Shown: one piece after another, positions 14,973-23,285 of the stretch
How positions within the stretch are numbered: position 1 is the stretch's first letter
How the letters are laid out: the number at the start of each line of letters is the position of its first letter
NCBI RefSeq assembly: GCF_014644555.1
Contig: NZ_BMKX01000015.1
Location: 1-47,327 of the forward strand
Origin: Glutamicibacter ardleyensis
GTDB taxonomy: Bacteria; Actinomycetota; Actinomycetes; Actinomycetales; Micrococcaceae
DNA length: 47,327 bases
Direction of reading: 5' to 3'
The notes under the pieces: model-generated
What the model was told of the DNA's origin: nothing
What the model saw: only the letters and a program-made list of their open reading frames with translations
Databases searched by the model: none
Translations under genes and position numbers: made by a program

Positions 14973-16184
14973 CTAGACTGCTGGCAACAGCAGGTGCTTC
15001 ACGGCACCGGACTGGTCCATCAGCAAACCGTCACCTCGTACCAGGGCACGGAAGGTCACGACATCGCGGTTGAAGGCGAAGTGCTCCGAGGACTCGAAGC
15101 GCACGCCGTTGATCAGACGCACCACGTAGGAAGCCAGATCACCGAACAGCAGCGGTTTGGCGTTTGCACCCATGGCCGGCATGAACGGATCAGTACGAAC
15201 CGGCTTACCCTCGATGGTGTCCGGAGTGCCGGCAATCACCGACGCCTGCCAGATGTAGTTGCCGTTTCCGTCCTTCAGCTTGCGCAGGTAACCGGCGGTG
15301 GTGTCTTCCATGACCCATGATGCCGACGGGCGGTTGCGGTACGGGCCAATGACCGAGTAATACAGGTCAATCACGTCATCGAAGGTCGGGGTCAAGGATC
15401 CCGCGGTTTTGCCCAGAGTCGAGCTGCCCACGATGCCAGCAGGTTCGCTGGTACCGGAGCCAGCGATCAGCTTCTCGCCCAGCGCGTTGCCGACCGCCCA
15501 GCCTGCAATGCGGGCCAAGTAGCCTTCCAGATCCACACCGGTGTCGGTCAGCAGCTCCTTCGGAACCTCTACCAGGTCACCGTACTTGTAGCCACCGAGG
15601 GTGCGCTTACCGAAGGCCGGATCGGACTGCGGAATCACGCCACCTTCGGAGACCTGGGCACCCTGCGGGTGACTCACGGTCACCGGCACGTCGATGCTCT
15701 CGCCGCTGGTGGTATTCCAGGTGGTGGCACCGCCGGCAAGCAACGTGGCCACCTCAACGGCGTGCTCCATGAGCTTTCCGTAGAAGGTGGTCGGTACGGT
15801 CGCGCCGCCAGCCGACAAGGTGCCGGTCCCTAGGGCACGGCACTCTTCCTTTGTGCCCAGGGCGTTGAACTCATTGGTCTTTCCGGTGAGGAAGGAACGC
15901 AGTTGCGCTTCGGTGTCTAGGTCACCGCCGCGCTGCTCTGGGTTGCCCCGTACGCCCGCCTTCTCCAGCGCTTCGCCGGCAGCCCGGGAACGCTCTTCGG
16001 CCTGCACTAGGGAGTCGGCCTGCTTGCGCAGAGAGTCCATGTCGGAGCTCATCTTCTCGAACTTCTCGACTTCCTCGCCGGAGAGATTGCGCTCCTCCGT
16101 CTCGGCAAAGTCCAGCAGTGCACGCATCTGCGCTTCAGTGTTTTTGCGCTGCTCCATGAGCAACTGAGCCATAGTCTTGGCCAT
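14973..16184 (-). CDS. Major capsid protein, HK97 fold (403 aa)
   Basis: Residues 1-95 form a charged coiled-coil scaffold-like delta region (L-M-E-Q-R-K-N-T-E-A-Q-M-R-A-L-L), expected to be cut by the prohead protease encoded just upstream. Residues 100-403 carry HK97 capsid features: G-G-x-x-V-P-T-T-F-Y-G near 128, the S-E-G-G-x-I-P-Q-S-D-P-A-F segment near 182, and R-x-D-x-F-M-P-A near 335. The ATG has AAGGAA about 9 nt upstream. Hairpins flank the gene on both sides, unlike most genes in this operon. Confidence 0.93.
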   Translation of the reverse strand: MAKTMAQLLMEQRKNTEAQMRALLDFAETEERNLSGEEVEKFEKMSSDMDSLRKQADSLVQAEERSRAAGEALEKAGVRGNPEQRGGDLDTEAQLRSFLTGKTNEFNALGTKEECRALGTGTLSAGGATVPTTFYGKLMEHAVEVATLLAGGATTWNTTSGESIDVPVTVSHPQGAQVSEGGVIPQSDPAFGKRTLGGYKYGDLVEVPKELLTDTGVDLEGYLARIAGWAVGNALGEKLIAGSGTSEPAGIVGSSTLGKTAGSLTPTFDDVIDLYYSVIGPYRNRPSASWVMEDTTAGYLRKLKDGNGNYIWQASVIAGTPDTIEGKPVRTDPFMPAMGANAKPLLFGDLASYVVRLINGVRFESSEHFAFNRDVVTFRALVRGDGLLMDQSGAVKHLLLPAV

Positions 16185-16212
16185 TGGGGTTCATTCCTTT
16201 CTAGAAATGACG

Positions 16213-16236
16213 AAGACCCGGCATGTGCCAGGTCTT
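16213..16236 (-). other. Hairpin upstream of the capsid gene
   Basis: On the minus strand AAGACCTGGC-ACAT-GCCGGGTCTT forms a 10-bp stem (one wobble) about 30 nt before the capsid start codon. CGTCATTTC follows, so a classical terminator is unlikely. A processing or 5'-end stabilising element for capsid mRNA is possible. Confidence 0.65.
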
Positions 16237-16263
16237 GGTTAGATTCGGAATGCGGGTGGTTTG

Positions 16264-16998
16264 CTACCTGCCCACGGTTTTGAGCCGAAGCTCGCCGGAC
16301 TCAGCTCGACGCACACCGGCGTCGACCTTTGCCCTAAGTTCGCTGATCGAAGGGTGAGTTTCTCTCTGCCCCTCAACCAGCCGTTCCTCGTGCCCGTGGG
16401 CGCGGGAAGATTCTTTGTCGTGCAAGAGGGTGGCCAGCTTGTTCTGCTCGGCCGCCTTGCGCGTCTCGTCCAGATCCAAATCGAATCGGTCAGCCAGCGA
16501 GCGCAGGCCCGTCGAGGTGTCCCGGTAAGCGGGGGATACCACCGGAGCCACGTCGACCAGCTGAACAGCCTTGAGCGTGCGCAGCGGGAAGTCCTCGTTG
16601 GTGTAACCCCAGTCATCCTCCATCGTTCGGAACGCGAAGGAGCTAAACCGGAGATCCCCACGCTCGGCGAGCGCCTTGACATCGCGACCGTGAGTTGTGT
16701 CCGGAAGGTCAATTTCATACCAGAGGCCGGTGCCGTCTACGCCGAGGCGTACGGTCTCGGCGACACTGGTTCCGAGCAGAGCGCCATCGGAGTGGTTGAA
16801 CCGGGCCAGGACTTCGGCGCCGTCTGCGAGTGACTTGTTGAATGCTGCCGGATCGACCTGCTCAACGAATCCACCAAGGTTCTGCGAGTAGCGGTTGAAG
16901 ACTGCGGCGTAGCCGAATAGCACGCCGATCCCATTGGTCGATGCGCGTAGTTCGATTGTTGAGGTATGGAACCGACGTTCGATTTCCTTGACTTTCAC
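16264..16998 (-). CDS. HK97-type prohead protease (244 aa)
   Basis: Residues 20-180 hold the S78/U35-type protease pattern: F-G-Y-A-A-V-F-N-R near 28, F-N-H69-S-D-G with the likely catalytic His, and L-R-F-S-S120-F-A-F with the likely catalytic Ser. Residues 180-244 are a charged tail. The enzyme matures the capsid protein by removing its delta domain. The gene lies between portal and capsid and overlaps the portal stop by ATGA. Confidence 0.88.
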   Translation of the reverse strand: MKVKEIERRFHTSTIELRASTNGIGVLFGYAAVFNRYSQNLGGFVEQVDPAAFNKSLADGAEVLARFNHSDGALLGTSVAETVRLGVDGTGLWYEIDLPDTTHGRDVKALAERGDLRFSSFAFRTMEDDWGYTNEDFPLRTLKAVQLVDVAPVVSPAYRDTSTGLRSLADRFDLDLDETRKAAEQNKLATLLHDKESSRAHGHEERLVEGQRETHPSISELRAKVDAGVRRAESGELRLKTVGR

Positions 16999-18152
16999 GA
17001 TGTTTCCTCCTTCGGCCCAGTTGCCGGCTTCTTGCCGTAATACTTCTGCCAGTCCTGCTTCTGTTTATCGGTCAGTGCCGGGCGCTCTTCCTGCTCGCGT
17101 CCTTCTTCTTGAAGGAGCATGCCGGTCTCAAGCCCGATCTTGGTTACTTCCATGCGGGTCTTGATGTCCGTGCGGACCAGCGCATCCGGGTTGAACTTCA
17201 TGTAGTGGAAGTCTGGGAGCAGCCGCGAGATGTGGTGCTCCAAGCGAGTGAAGATTGGTTGCAGGGCGCGAGTCTGGAATTTGATCTGGTTCATTTCAAG
17301 CGTGCTGTAGGTCAGCGAGTTTCCGGCTTCACCGCCGATGTCCGACGGGTCAACCCTGTAGATCGCGGCGACCTGATTGGCGGTCGCCTTGATCGTTTGA
17401 AGGAACTGAGCTTCATCCGGATTTACGGACAACGCCGCCCATTCCCAGTCGCTGCCGGAGACGAACAGATCGTTGCCGGCCACAGCTGCTTTGAACCTGC
17501 TCTTCACCTTCGCTGCGTCGGAGCCTTCCAACGAACCCTTGTTGTACTTCAAATGGCCAGATGGAGTGGAACCGTTGTCGAACCAGTCTTTGCCGTACTG
17601 TTCCGCCGCGTACCCGGTCTCAAGCATCTGCCGGAACTGAGAGATCGGAGAGAGGCCAACACTCGTTCCTGGCAACGGGTACCAAGGAATGTGGATCACG
17701 GTGCTCGGATCTAGCTTCGCGCCCTTGTAGCTGTACACCGGCAACGAGCCGGATTCGTCTACCTGGACGTGGTCAGGATGCAACCACATGATCTTCGAAG
17801 GCGTGCCGGCCGTGTCCACTGCCGTGATCAAGCCATATGCGTTCCCACGTAGCAGGAAGCTCGAAGTGAACTGGTGCAGCCACTCGACGCGGGTCATAGT
17901 CGGCCACGGGTGCGGGTCGATCATGAGCTGCGACTGCTGCTTGGCCTTCTGCTTCGAACCACCTGTGGATTCGTACTCACTGACCGGCATAATCGCTATT
18001 GAGTCAGCGATCAAGCTGGTGGCCGCGTATACGGGGATCAGCCGGAGCGTTGATTCCATGGAGTTGTTCAGGCCACCGCCTGTGCCAAAGACGCTGGACC
18101 AGCCTCCCGAGGAAGAGCGCGTTTCAGTATCGGACCGTCGGAACAGGCTCAT
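16995..18152 (-). CDS. Portal protein, HK97 family (385 aa)
   Basis: Begins near an R-R-S-D-T-E-T-R segment, then A-A-T-S-L-I-A-D-S-I-A and L-L-R-G-N-A-Y-G around residues 90-105, which are hallmarks of phage_portal proteins. I-Y-R-V-D-P-S-D-I-G at about 260 and the T-Y-S-T-L-E-M-N-Q-I segment also fit. It forms the dodecameric vertex through which terminase packages DNA. It overlaps both the small membrane gene and the protease gene by ATGA. The last 40 residues are disordered and charged. Confidence 0.9.
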   Translation of the reverse strand: MSLFRRSDTETRSSSGGWSSVFGTGGGLNNSMESTLRLIPVYAATSLIADSIAIMPVSEYESTGGSKQKAKQQSQLMIDPHPWPTMTRVEWLHQFTSSFLLRGNAYGLITAVDTAGTPSKIMWLHPDHVQVDESGSLPVYSYKGAKLDPSTVIHIPWYPLPGTSVGLSPISQFRQMLETGYAAEQYGKDWFDNGSTPSGHLKYNKGSLEGSDAAKVKSRFKAAVAGNDLFVSGSDWEWAALSVNPDEAQFLQTIKATANQVAAIYRVDPSDIGGEAGNSLTYSTLEMNQIKFQTRALQPIFTRLEHHISRLLPDFHYMKFNPDALVRTDIKTRMEVTKIGLETGMLLQEEGREQEERPALTDKQKQDWQKYYGKKPATGPKEETS

Positions 18153-18340
18153 TTGCGTGACCTCCGATCAACCAACCAGGAGAGAAGCAAGAGCAGCACC
18201 CCGGCCGCGCCGATGGCACCAGGCACAGTGAACACGGCCACGGCGAGCGCAATTGCGATGATGACTAGCAGTGATCCGAGCAGGTCAAGGATTGATGTAA
18301 GCCCTACAGATGGTAGGTCAGAGGATCGTTTGGTCTGCAC
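18149..18340 (-). CDS. Small two-helix membrane protein between terminase and portal (63 aa)
   Basis: Read from GTG at 18,340, with GGAGG upstream and a 23-nt overlap with the terminase end. A longer reading to 18,382 is possible. Two hydrophobic helices (about residues 13-37 and 38-54), then a basic end R-R-S-R-K. Its stop overlaps the portal start (ATGA). A membrane protein inside the packaging block is uncommon in textbook HK97-like maps. No function is recognised. Confidence 0.65.
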   Translation of the reverse strand: MQTKRSSDLPSVGLTSILDLLGSLLVIIAIALAVAVFTVPGAIGAAGVLLLLLSWLVDRRSRK

Positions 18341-19763
18341 CGTATACTTCCTCCCGTTTCTCGATATAGAGCCAGCGGGCAAATGTCGCCGCGTACATCG
18401 CGGTGATGTCTTTCAGTTCGCGTCCTCGTGCGAAGACGAACGCTTTGTCGGCGACGATGCGCTTGACCGCGTTTCCCATTGAATCGTTGAGCAGCGGGTC
18501 ATCAGGGAAGCGCAGGTCACCGACGAGTGCTTTGTCGTAGAAGTCGCCACATGCAGCGACGCGATTCGCGCCGGACACCTTGATGACTTCGAAGCCTTCA
18601 TTTTCTAGCTCTTGCACAAGCGACAGAGCCGAGCCAGAACCGTCGATCGCGACGAACTTACCGCCAAGCTCATCGCGTAGCATGCGCATCTCAGAGACAA
18701 CGTTCCTCGTTCCTTCCAGCCGATCGAACACTTCGACATAGGCGTTGGCCTTGCTGTCGACTGGTCGGCCGGCCATGGCGATCGAAGCGTAATCACGCTC
18801 TGGTGACACGTCGATACTCCAAAACGGCACGCCCGTCCACGGACCCTCATCAGTCGAGACGAAGTTCTTCTTCCAAGCACCCTCCGGAATGAGCTTCGGC
18901 GGACCTTTAGCAGCTGGCCACCAGCCCAACCAGGCACGCTCCCAGCCGGTCTTGTCTGTGGTGTTCGCCCGCTGGCTCATCACACGGTCCGCGGGGATCG
19001 TGTACCCCAGCGCTGGATGTGTGCCAAGCAAGGTTTCCGGGTCTTCTGGGTCGGCATCTGTCGGCGCCGAGTACTCGATGTAGCAAGTACGGGATTCAAC
19101 TTCGGCTTCGATCAGCGCACGGCCGATGTCCACCTTGTCTCGCAAGTAAGTCGAGGTGGTGTCACCTGCAGCTGACAAGATCCACATCTGTGAACCCATG
19201 ATCGTGATCATGGTTGGCTGCACGCCGTCTTCCAGCATGCTGTCCCGGTGCACGTAGGCTTCATCGATATGCGCTTCGTGGTTCGCGTCGCCGTGACCTG
19301 ATTCGCGCTTCACCGCATCGATGGCCAGCTCGGCGCCATTGATGAAACGTAATGCTTCCTCACCCCCGCGCCACCGCGGCTTGTTGAGGAACATCTCCAA
19401 CGGCGAGCGCTTCAACGGAAGGTAGTAATCGTCCTTCAATCGCTTGAGCGCCTTGAGGCGGTTCTGAGCGGTGTAAATCATGCGAGCGTCCTGAGTGAGC
19501 AACGCACGGTGTGTGAGCTTGCCACGGCTGATTGTGGTCTTCCCAGCACGGCGTAGAACGACGATGATCACCGTGTCATACCAGTAGTCGCCGGTTCGTG
19601 AATCAATTTCGCAGGCAACGTCCAGCGCTTCCTGCTGCCAGGGCATGGGAGTGTTTCCCATGGCCTTCATGATCTTGCCAACCTGTCCGCCGCGAGTACC
19701 GCGTGAATAGTTCCGCTTCGTTCCGTATAGCGGAGGTGGATTGCGTGGCGCTGTGTCGAGCAT
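18318..19763 (-). CDS. Terminase large subunit (481 aa)
   Basis: Residues 71-77 R-R-A-G-K-T-T form the Walker A motif, and H-E-A-H-I-D166-E167-A-Y provides Walker B plus the catalytic Glu. After about 300, S-I-D317-V-S-P-E-R-D-Y and A-I-D-G-S-G-S-A (near 395) fit the RNase H-like nuclease domain. The enzyme cuts and translocates phage DNA into the prohead. The length is normal for the HK97-like group. It lies 17 nt after the small subunit gene. The start is ATG (MLDTAPRN). Confidence 0.92.
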   Translation of the reverse strand: MLDTAPRNPPPLYGTKRNYSRGTRGGQVGKIMKAMGNTPMPWQQEALDVACEIDSRTGDYWYDTVIIVVLRRAGKTTISRGKLTHRALLTQDARMIYTAQNRLKALKRLKDDYYLPLKRSPLEMFLNKPRWRGGEEALRFINGAELAIDAVKRESGHGDANHEAHIDEAYVHRDSMLEDGVQPTMITIMGSQMWILSAAGDTTSTYLRDKVDIGRALIEAEVESRTCYIEYSAPTDADPEDPETLLGTHPALGYTIPADRVMSQRANTTDKTGWERAWLGWWPAAKGPPKLIPEGAWKKNFVSTDEGPWTGVPFWSIDVSPERDYASIAMAGRPVDSKANAYVEVFDRLEGTRNVVSEMRMLRDELGGKFVAIDGSGSALSLVQELENEGFEVIKVSGANRVAACGDFYDKALVGDLRFPDDPLLNDSMGNAVKRIVADKAFVFARGRELKDITAMYAATFARWLYIEKREEVYGADQTIL

Positions 19764-19780
19764 TCAGCACCTCCGATGAA

Positions 19781-20311
19781 CTACTGTGCAGAAGGTTCCG
19801 GGCCGGCTGGATCGTCGCTCAGTAGTCCAGCGAGGAACTCCTCTGGTGTGACTACCTGACCGCCTGCACCATCGGTCACCTTGCGCAGGCGATCGAATAC
19901 GTTGAACAGACGCGACTCCATGCCCGAGATCAGGTCGGGGCGCTCGATGCGCGGGATCTGATCCAGCACCCGGGCGTTGTACTTGGCCAGCACCAGCAGA
20001 GTCTTCTTGAATGGAGGCTCACCAACGAGCTTTCCCAGCTCCTCGGTAAGTACTTCCTCGATCTGCCCTGGCTCCGCCTGCCAATCCAGAGACATGCTCG
20101 ACGGGTCGATAGCGGGAGGAAGCTCTGGTAGCTCGTCTAGCGCCACCTCACCGCCCTGCTCGCGTAGCTTACGGCGAGCGCGGTATGCCGCCATGTCATC
20201 ACGCTTGGACTTCTTACACCCCGCGCAACGGCAACCCTTACGGTATCCACCCAAGCCCGGACCGACGCCACCGTGACGGTAAGGAATCTGAGGAATCTCA
20301 GCGTCTTCCAT
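19781..20311 (-). CDS. Terminase small subunit-like protein (176 aa)
   Basis: Lies just before the large subunit. The start is placed at ATG 20,311 with a GAGGCGG-like site. A TTG 42 nt earlier has poor ribosome spacing. Residues 8-45 contain G-L-G-G-Y-R-K-G-C-R-C-A-G-C-K-K-S, a Cys-rich segment seen in actinophage DNA-binding proteins, then an R-A-R-R-K-L helix. The C-terminal two thirds is helical. Packaging-site recognition is inferred from position. Confidence 0.7.
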   Translation of the reverse strand: MEDAEIPQIPYRHGGVGPGLGGYRKGCRCAGCKKSKRDDMAAYRARRKLREQGGEVALDELPELPPAIDPSSMSLDWQAEPGQIEEVLTEELGKLVGEPPFKKTLLVLAKYNARVLDQIPRIERPDLISGMESRLFNVFDRLRKVTDGAGGQVVTPEEFLAGLLSDDPAGPEPSAQ

Positions 20312-20486
20312 GCTCTTACCGCCTCTCTGATCAACTCGTAAAAAATCGGCCAATTCCTCGGCTGACCTGCCTACACGTGTAGGGCGCTACCCAGAAAATC
20401 GGGGAGAGAGAAAAAATGGAACACGCGCGGGTCTCCCGTACGCAGGTTCTCTAAAAAAACCGGGCTTCATTTGGCACGAAGCAGGG
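20312..20486. other. HNH-TerS intergenic region, possible packaging site
   Basis: About 175 bases without a supported gene. It has the perfect 12-bp palindrome CTACACGTGTAG at 20,371-20,382, followed by purine-rich tracts (GGGGAGAGAGAAAAAATGG and CTCTAAAAAAACC). The gap between an HNH gene and TerS is a plausible place for a cos or pac site. No end sequence can be recognised by eye. Confidence 0.35.
20371..20382. repeat. 12-bp perfect palindrome CTACACGTGTAG
   Basis: Lies in the gap between HNH and TerS genes. It could be a binding site for the terminase or the HNH protein. No other evidence. Confidence 0.5.
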
Positions 20487-20804
20487 TCATCGGCGGCGCA
20501 ATGAAGATAATTTCGTGACCGGTCGCGGTACTGGTTTAATTTTTTGTCGACGTCGAGCTGCTTCCTTCTTGCTGTTGCACCCGAGGTGCATGGGCTGAAG
20601 GTTCCATGGTGCGGTGGGATGACCACCATCAGTCAAGGCAATGATGTGATCGAGTGATGGACCGAGTGAATGCCGAGGCCGAAGACCGAAGACGATCTCT
20701 TGATTGCACCAGGCGCAGATGGAACCGGGTGGACAATGCTGAGCCACCAGCCTGCGCCACGGTCTACCCTGCCTGCCCCGCTTTGGGTCCCACTCGCTGA
20801 GCAT
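20487..20804 (-). CDS. HNH endonuclease next to terminase (105 aa)
   Basis: C-A-W-C-N-Q (first zinc pair), S-L-D-H-I-I-A-L-T-D-G-G (HNH His), W-N-L-Q-P-M-H-L-G-C-N-S-K-K (Asn and second zinc site) make a full HNH nuclease. Start chosen at ATG (MLSEWD) with GAGGTG upstream, because the longer reading runs through a strong hairpin. HNH genes beside terminase are linked in known phages to cohesive-end cutting, so it probably helps TerL in packaging. Confidence 0.85.
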   Translation of the reverse strand: MLSEWDPKRGRQGRPWRRLVAQHCPPGSICAWCNQEIVFGLRPRHSLGPSLDHIIALTDGGHPTAPWNLQPMHLGCNSKKEAARRRQKIKPVPRPVTKLSSLRRR

Positions 20805-20833
20805 GATCACCTCATTGCATCTGGGTACGACGA

Positions 20834-20863
20834 AGCCCCGAACCACTGTTGTGATTCGGGGCT
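20834..20863 (-). other. Strong hairpin upstream of the packaging genes
   Basis: AGCCCCGAATCAC-AACA-GTGGTTCGGGGCT gives a 13-bp stem with one wobble. TTCGTCGTACCC follows on the minus strand rather than a U-run. It sits about 30 nt before the HNH start and separates the early genes from the late genes. It shares the 13-mer GGGTACGACGAAG with the hairpin near 3,715. Confidence 0.65.
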
Positions 20864-20921
20864 ATCGCTTGAGCCAGTAAGGCCATTCAATCAGTAAATT
20901 TACGCCACTATGTCAAGTCCG

Positions 20922-21686
20922 TCAAACCCGACTCGCACGGGGCAATCGCGCACCCCTTCGCTGTGGTCTGCTCGCTCGCAATGCCTGCGACCAGATGTCC
21001 CACGGAACAGCATGCGACACGTCCTCATTGCACCGCACAGTCTTCACACCATCAGGCCGCTCGGCCAACATCAGCTGAGCGCCACACACCGAGGTCTTCA
21101 TATCAACGTGGGTCTTGTGCTTGCAGAACATGGCCGGCATATCCACCCGGGTCTCCACGCCATGAGTCACCGCCGTGATCTGATCAGCTGCCGAAGCTAT
21201 CAACCAGTACGCCTCACGACTCCACCCCTTGTCCGCGGACCCAGCGATCTTGATCAGCTGCCACTTAGCCATCCACTCCGCCAAGCTCGGCGTCGTCTGA
21301 TCAGCCGGCAACGCCAACCCATCATGATCATCAACCAGGCGCAGAGCCACAGACCACACATCATCACGCACGATCCTCAGCGCATCAGACACCGAAACGT
21401 CCAACGGCAACGGCGGCTCAACTCGGCCGGCATGACGCTCACTGTCACCACCACCAGAGCTAGGATGCAGTGCGTCCTGAGCTTCTTCCCACCGATCAGC
21501 AATCAACCGAAGATCAGCACGCATCCGATCATCACAGCCAACGCAGACATTCAGACCAGGCGCGGCCACCGGTGGAACCTGATCCTGCTCAGCAACCAGG
21601 TGCACCACGCATACTCCGGAACCTTCACGGGCAATCGACTGGCAACCCCAGCACCCACAAGCTGGCGAGTTCTTATGCTCTGGCAC
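20922..21686 (-). CDS. Cys-rich phage protein, unknown function (254 aa)
   Basis: Starts GTG (MPEHKNSPACGCWGCQ) and overlaps the VRR-NUC stop by 14 nt. Cys pairs at C10-G-C12-W-G-C15 and C-V-G-C near 48-51 suggest a zinc-binding N-terminus. The middle (about 90-175) is helical with several Trp. A second group (C-K-H-K-T-H-V-D-M-K near 188 to C-N-E-D) may be another metal site. It lies before the packaging block. I do not know its function. Actinophages carry similar proteins. Confidence 0.7.
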   Translation of the reverse strand: MPEHKNSPACGCWGCQSIAREGSGVCVVHLVAEQDQVPPVAAPGLNVCVGCDDRMRADLRLIADRWEEAQDALHPSSGGGDSERHAGRVEPPLPLDVSVSDALRIVRDDVWSVALRLVDDHDGLALPADQTTPSLAEWMAKWQLIKIAGSADKGWSREAYWLIASAADQITAVTHGVETRVDMPAMFCKHKTHVDMKTSVCGAQLMLAERPDGVKTVRCNEDVSHAVPWDIWSQALRASRPQRRGARLPRASRV

Positions 21687-22017
21687 GACGCATCTCCATT
21701 CCTGACAACGTGCTCATGACCAAACCTGCAATCCAATCCGACGGGCGCCACACCATCGCAGTCTGACCAGCCACCCGCAACGCATCGAGCCACACCTCCT
21801 GATCCGGAGACACCCGACCGCTCTGCGCTTTCAACTCCACAAACAAAGTCCGACGAGTCCGAGGGTTCACCATGACCAAATCAGGGAAGCCAGGATTAGA
21901 CCGGCGCGAATCTGCTGTGTGGTAAATCTGCTTGAATCCGTACTGCTTCGCCAACGTGATCACATGAGACTGAAACTCAGACTCAGACCAGAGCAAAGCA
22001 GGATGCTTGATATTCAT
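21673..22017 (-). CDS. VRR-NUC domain nuclease (114 aa)
   Basis: E12/E14 near the start, then G-F-P-D46-L-V, F-V-E61-L-K63-A-Q and Q73 give the PD-(D/E)xK site of the VRR-NUC family. The protein is the size of the stand-alone phage Holliday-junction resolvase-like members, so it may resolve branched DNA before packaging or act in recombination. Its ATG overlaps the stop of the upstream gene (TAATG). Confidence 0.85.
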   Translation of the reverse strand: MNIKHPALLWSESEFQSHVITLAKQYGFKQIYHTADSRRSNPGFPDLVMVNPRTRRTLFVELKAQSGRVSPDQEVWLDALRVAGQTAMVWRPSDWIAGLVMSTLSGMEMRRARA

Positions 22018-23285
22018 TAGTTCTTTCTCCTACGAGGTCTTCTACGTCTTGAACGGGGCTTAGCAGGATCAACAGGTTTAGCAGGCACAGGTACAGAAGA
22101 ACGAGCTTCCAGACCAGACCCAACCCGGCCAGACCCTTCCCGACCCGACCCGGCAAATCCAGATCTGTCACCCTCGTCGTCGTTGATCTTCAATTGATGA
22201 TCGGTTGATTTATTTTTGATTTGCGTTTGATCGCGTGGCGAAGGTTTCGGCGACGAGTGCTGCACGTTGGGGCCGGAGTTGTCCGTTGCCTGCTTCGTGG
22301 CTTCCGGAGTCTCACCTAGTGTGGGAGTCTCTACGGTCTCGTCATCGTGGACTGCAGGGAACGAGGCCAGATCCGAGTGGGATCGTGGCTTCGCATGGGC
22401 CGGAGTGTCCGTCGCCGCATGTCGTTCAACCTTGCCTGTTGCCGTAGCTACCGGGACGATGCTGGATGCGCCGGAGTTTTCCGTTGCGTCATCACTGACC
22501 GGGCGTGCCCATTCGGGCATGCTGGCCGTCGTACCCTCGATAGCCGGAACTGGCTGGGGATCGAATAGTTCTCTGCGTTCCTCGGATACCTTCACGCGGT
22601 AACCGCACTTATCGAGCAACCAATCGGCTGTCGTCTTGCTGTAGTAAGGCGTTTCCGGGGCTGGCCGTAGTGGCTTGTCCCAGCTTGCACCGTCCTTTCT
22701 TGATGAGTTGCACTGCTTGCACGCGACAACCAGGCGCTCAAACGGGGTTGGCTCCGAGCTATCCAGATCACGCGGATCTAGATGGTCGATAGTTCCCACG
22801 CGAGCGGACTTCTGATCGCCGCCGGCACCGTTGCCGAATCTCACGATGACACCGCACCAACGGCACTCGTCGCCGTCACGCTTACGCACCGGTCCGGAAC
22901 GCTCAGGCTTGCGATTATCTGCTTGCCTGTTCTTCTCGCGTTCCTTCTCGGACTTCAAGATCATGTGGAACAGGTCTTCCTCTTCCACGAGTTTGAGGAC
23001 CGGGCGCATACTGCCCTGCTCCTGAATCTCCTTGATCTCGAATATCCCGCAGTACAAGGCCGCTTTCAGCAGTTCCTGGTACCGGGACAGGCCGGCCAGC
23101 ATCCTTGCGGTGCCGACCTCCACGATGTAGTCGCGGTCAAACGCTGCCGACGAGGTTGCGCACCGGTTGATCCAGCCGTACATCTCGTTCAGCAGGCGTT
23201 CGTCCACCCAGTCCAGCTCCATCACGCGCAGCACTAATGGGTGATTCGCCGATACGTCCGACTGCTTCAACCAAGACATTGCCAC
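22017..23285 (-). CDS. Replication-region protein with HNH domain and disordered tail (422 aa)
   Basis: Residues 1-115 are helical (M-S-W-L-K-Q-S-D-V-S, then helices including L-L-N-E-M-Y-G-W-I-N), like the N-terminal DNA-binding part of some phage replication proteins. Residues 120-200 hold an HNH nuclease core: C-R-W-C, T-I-D-H-L-D and C-K-Q-C-N-S-S-R. From about 245 on it is low-complexity (Ser/Thr/Pro), with G-S-G-R-E / G-S-G-R-V / G-S-G-L-E repeats and a highly basic end (R-S-R-R-R-R-P-R-R-R-K-N). GTG is the first codon, with an in-frame ATG at 23,279. Replication initiation or a homing-type nuclease are both possible. Confidence 0.6.
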   Translation of the reverse strand: MAMSWLKQSDVSANHPLVLRVMELDWVDERLLNEMYGWINRCATSSAAFDRDYIVEVGTARMLAGLSRYQELLKAALYCGIFEIKEIQEQGSMRPVLKLVEEEDLFHMILKSEKEREKNRQADNRKPERSGPVRKRDGDECRWCGVIVRFGNGAGGDQKSARVGTIDHLDPRDLDSSEPTPFERLVVACKQCNSSRKDGASWDKPLRPAPETPYYSKTTADWLLDKCGYRVKVSEERRELFDPQPVPAIEGTTASMPEWARPVSDDATENSGASSIVPVATATGKVERHAATDTPAHAKPRSHSDLASFPAVHDDETVETPTLGETPEATKQATDNSGPNVQHSSPKPSPRDQTQIKNKSTDHQLKINDDEGDRSGFAGSGREGSGRVGSGLEARSSVPVPAKPVDPAKPRSRRRRPRRRKN

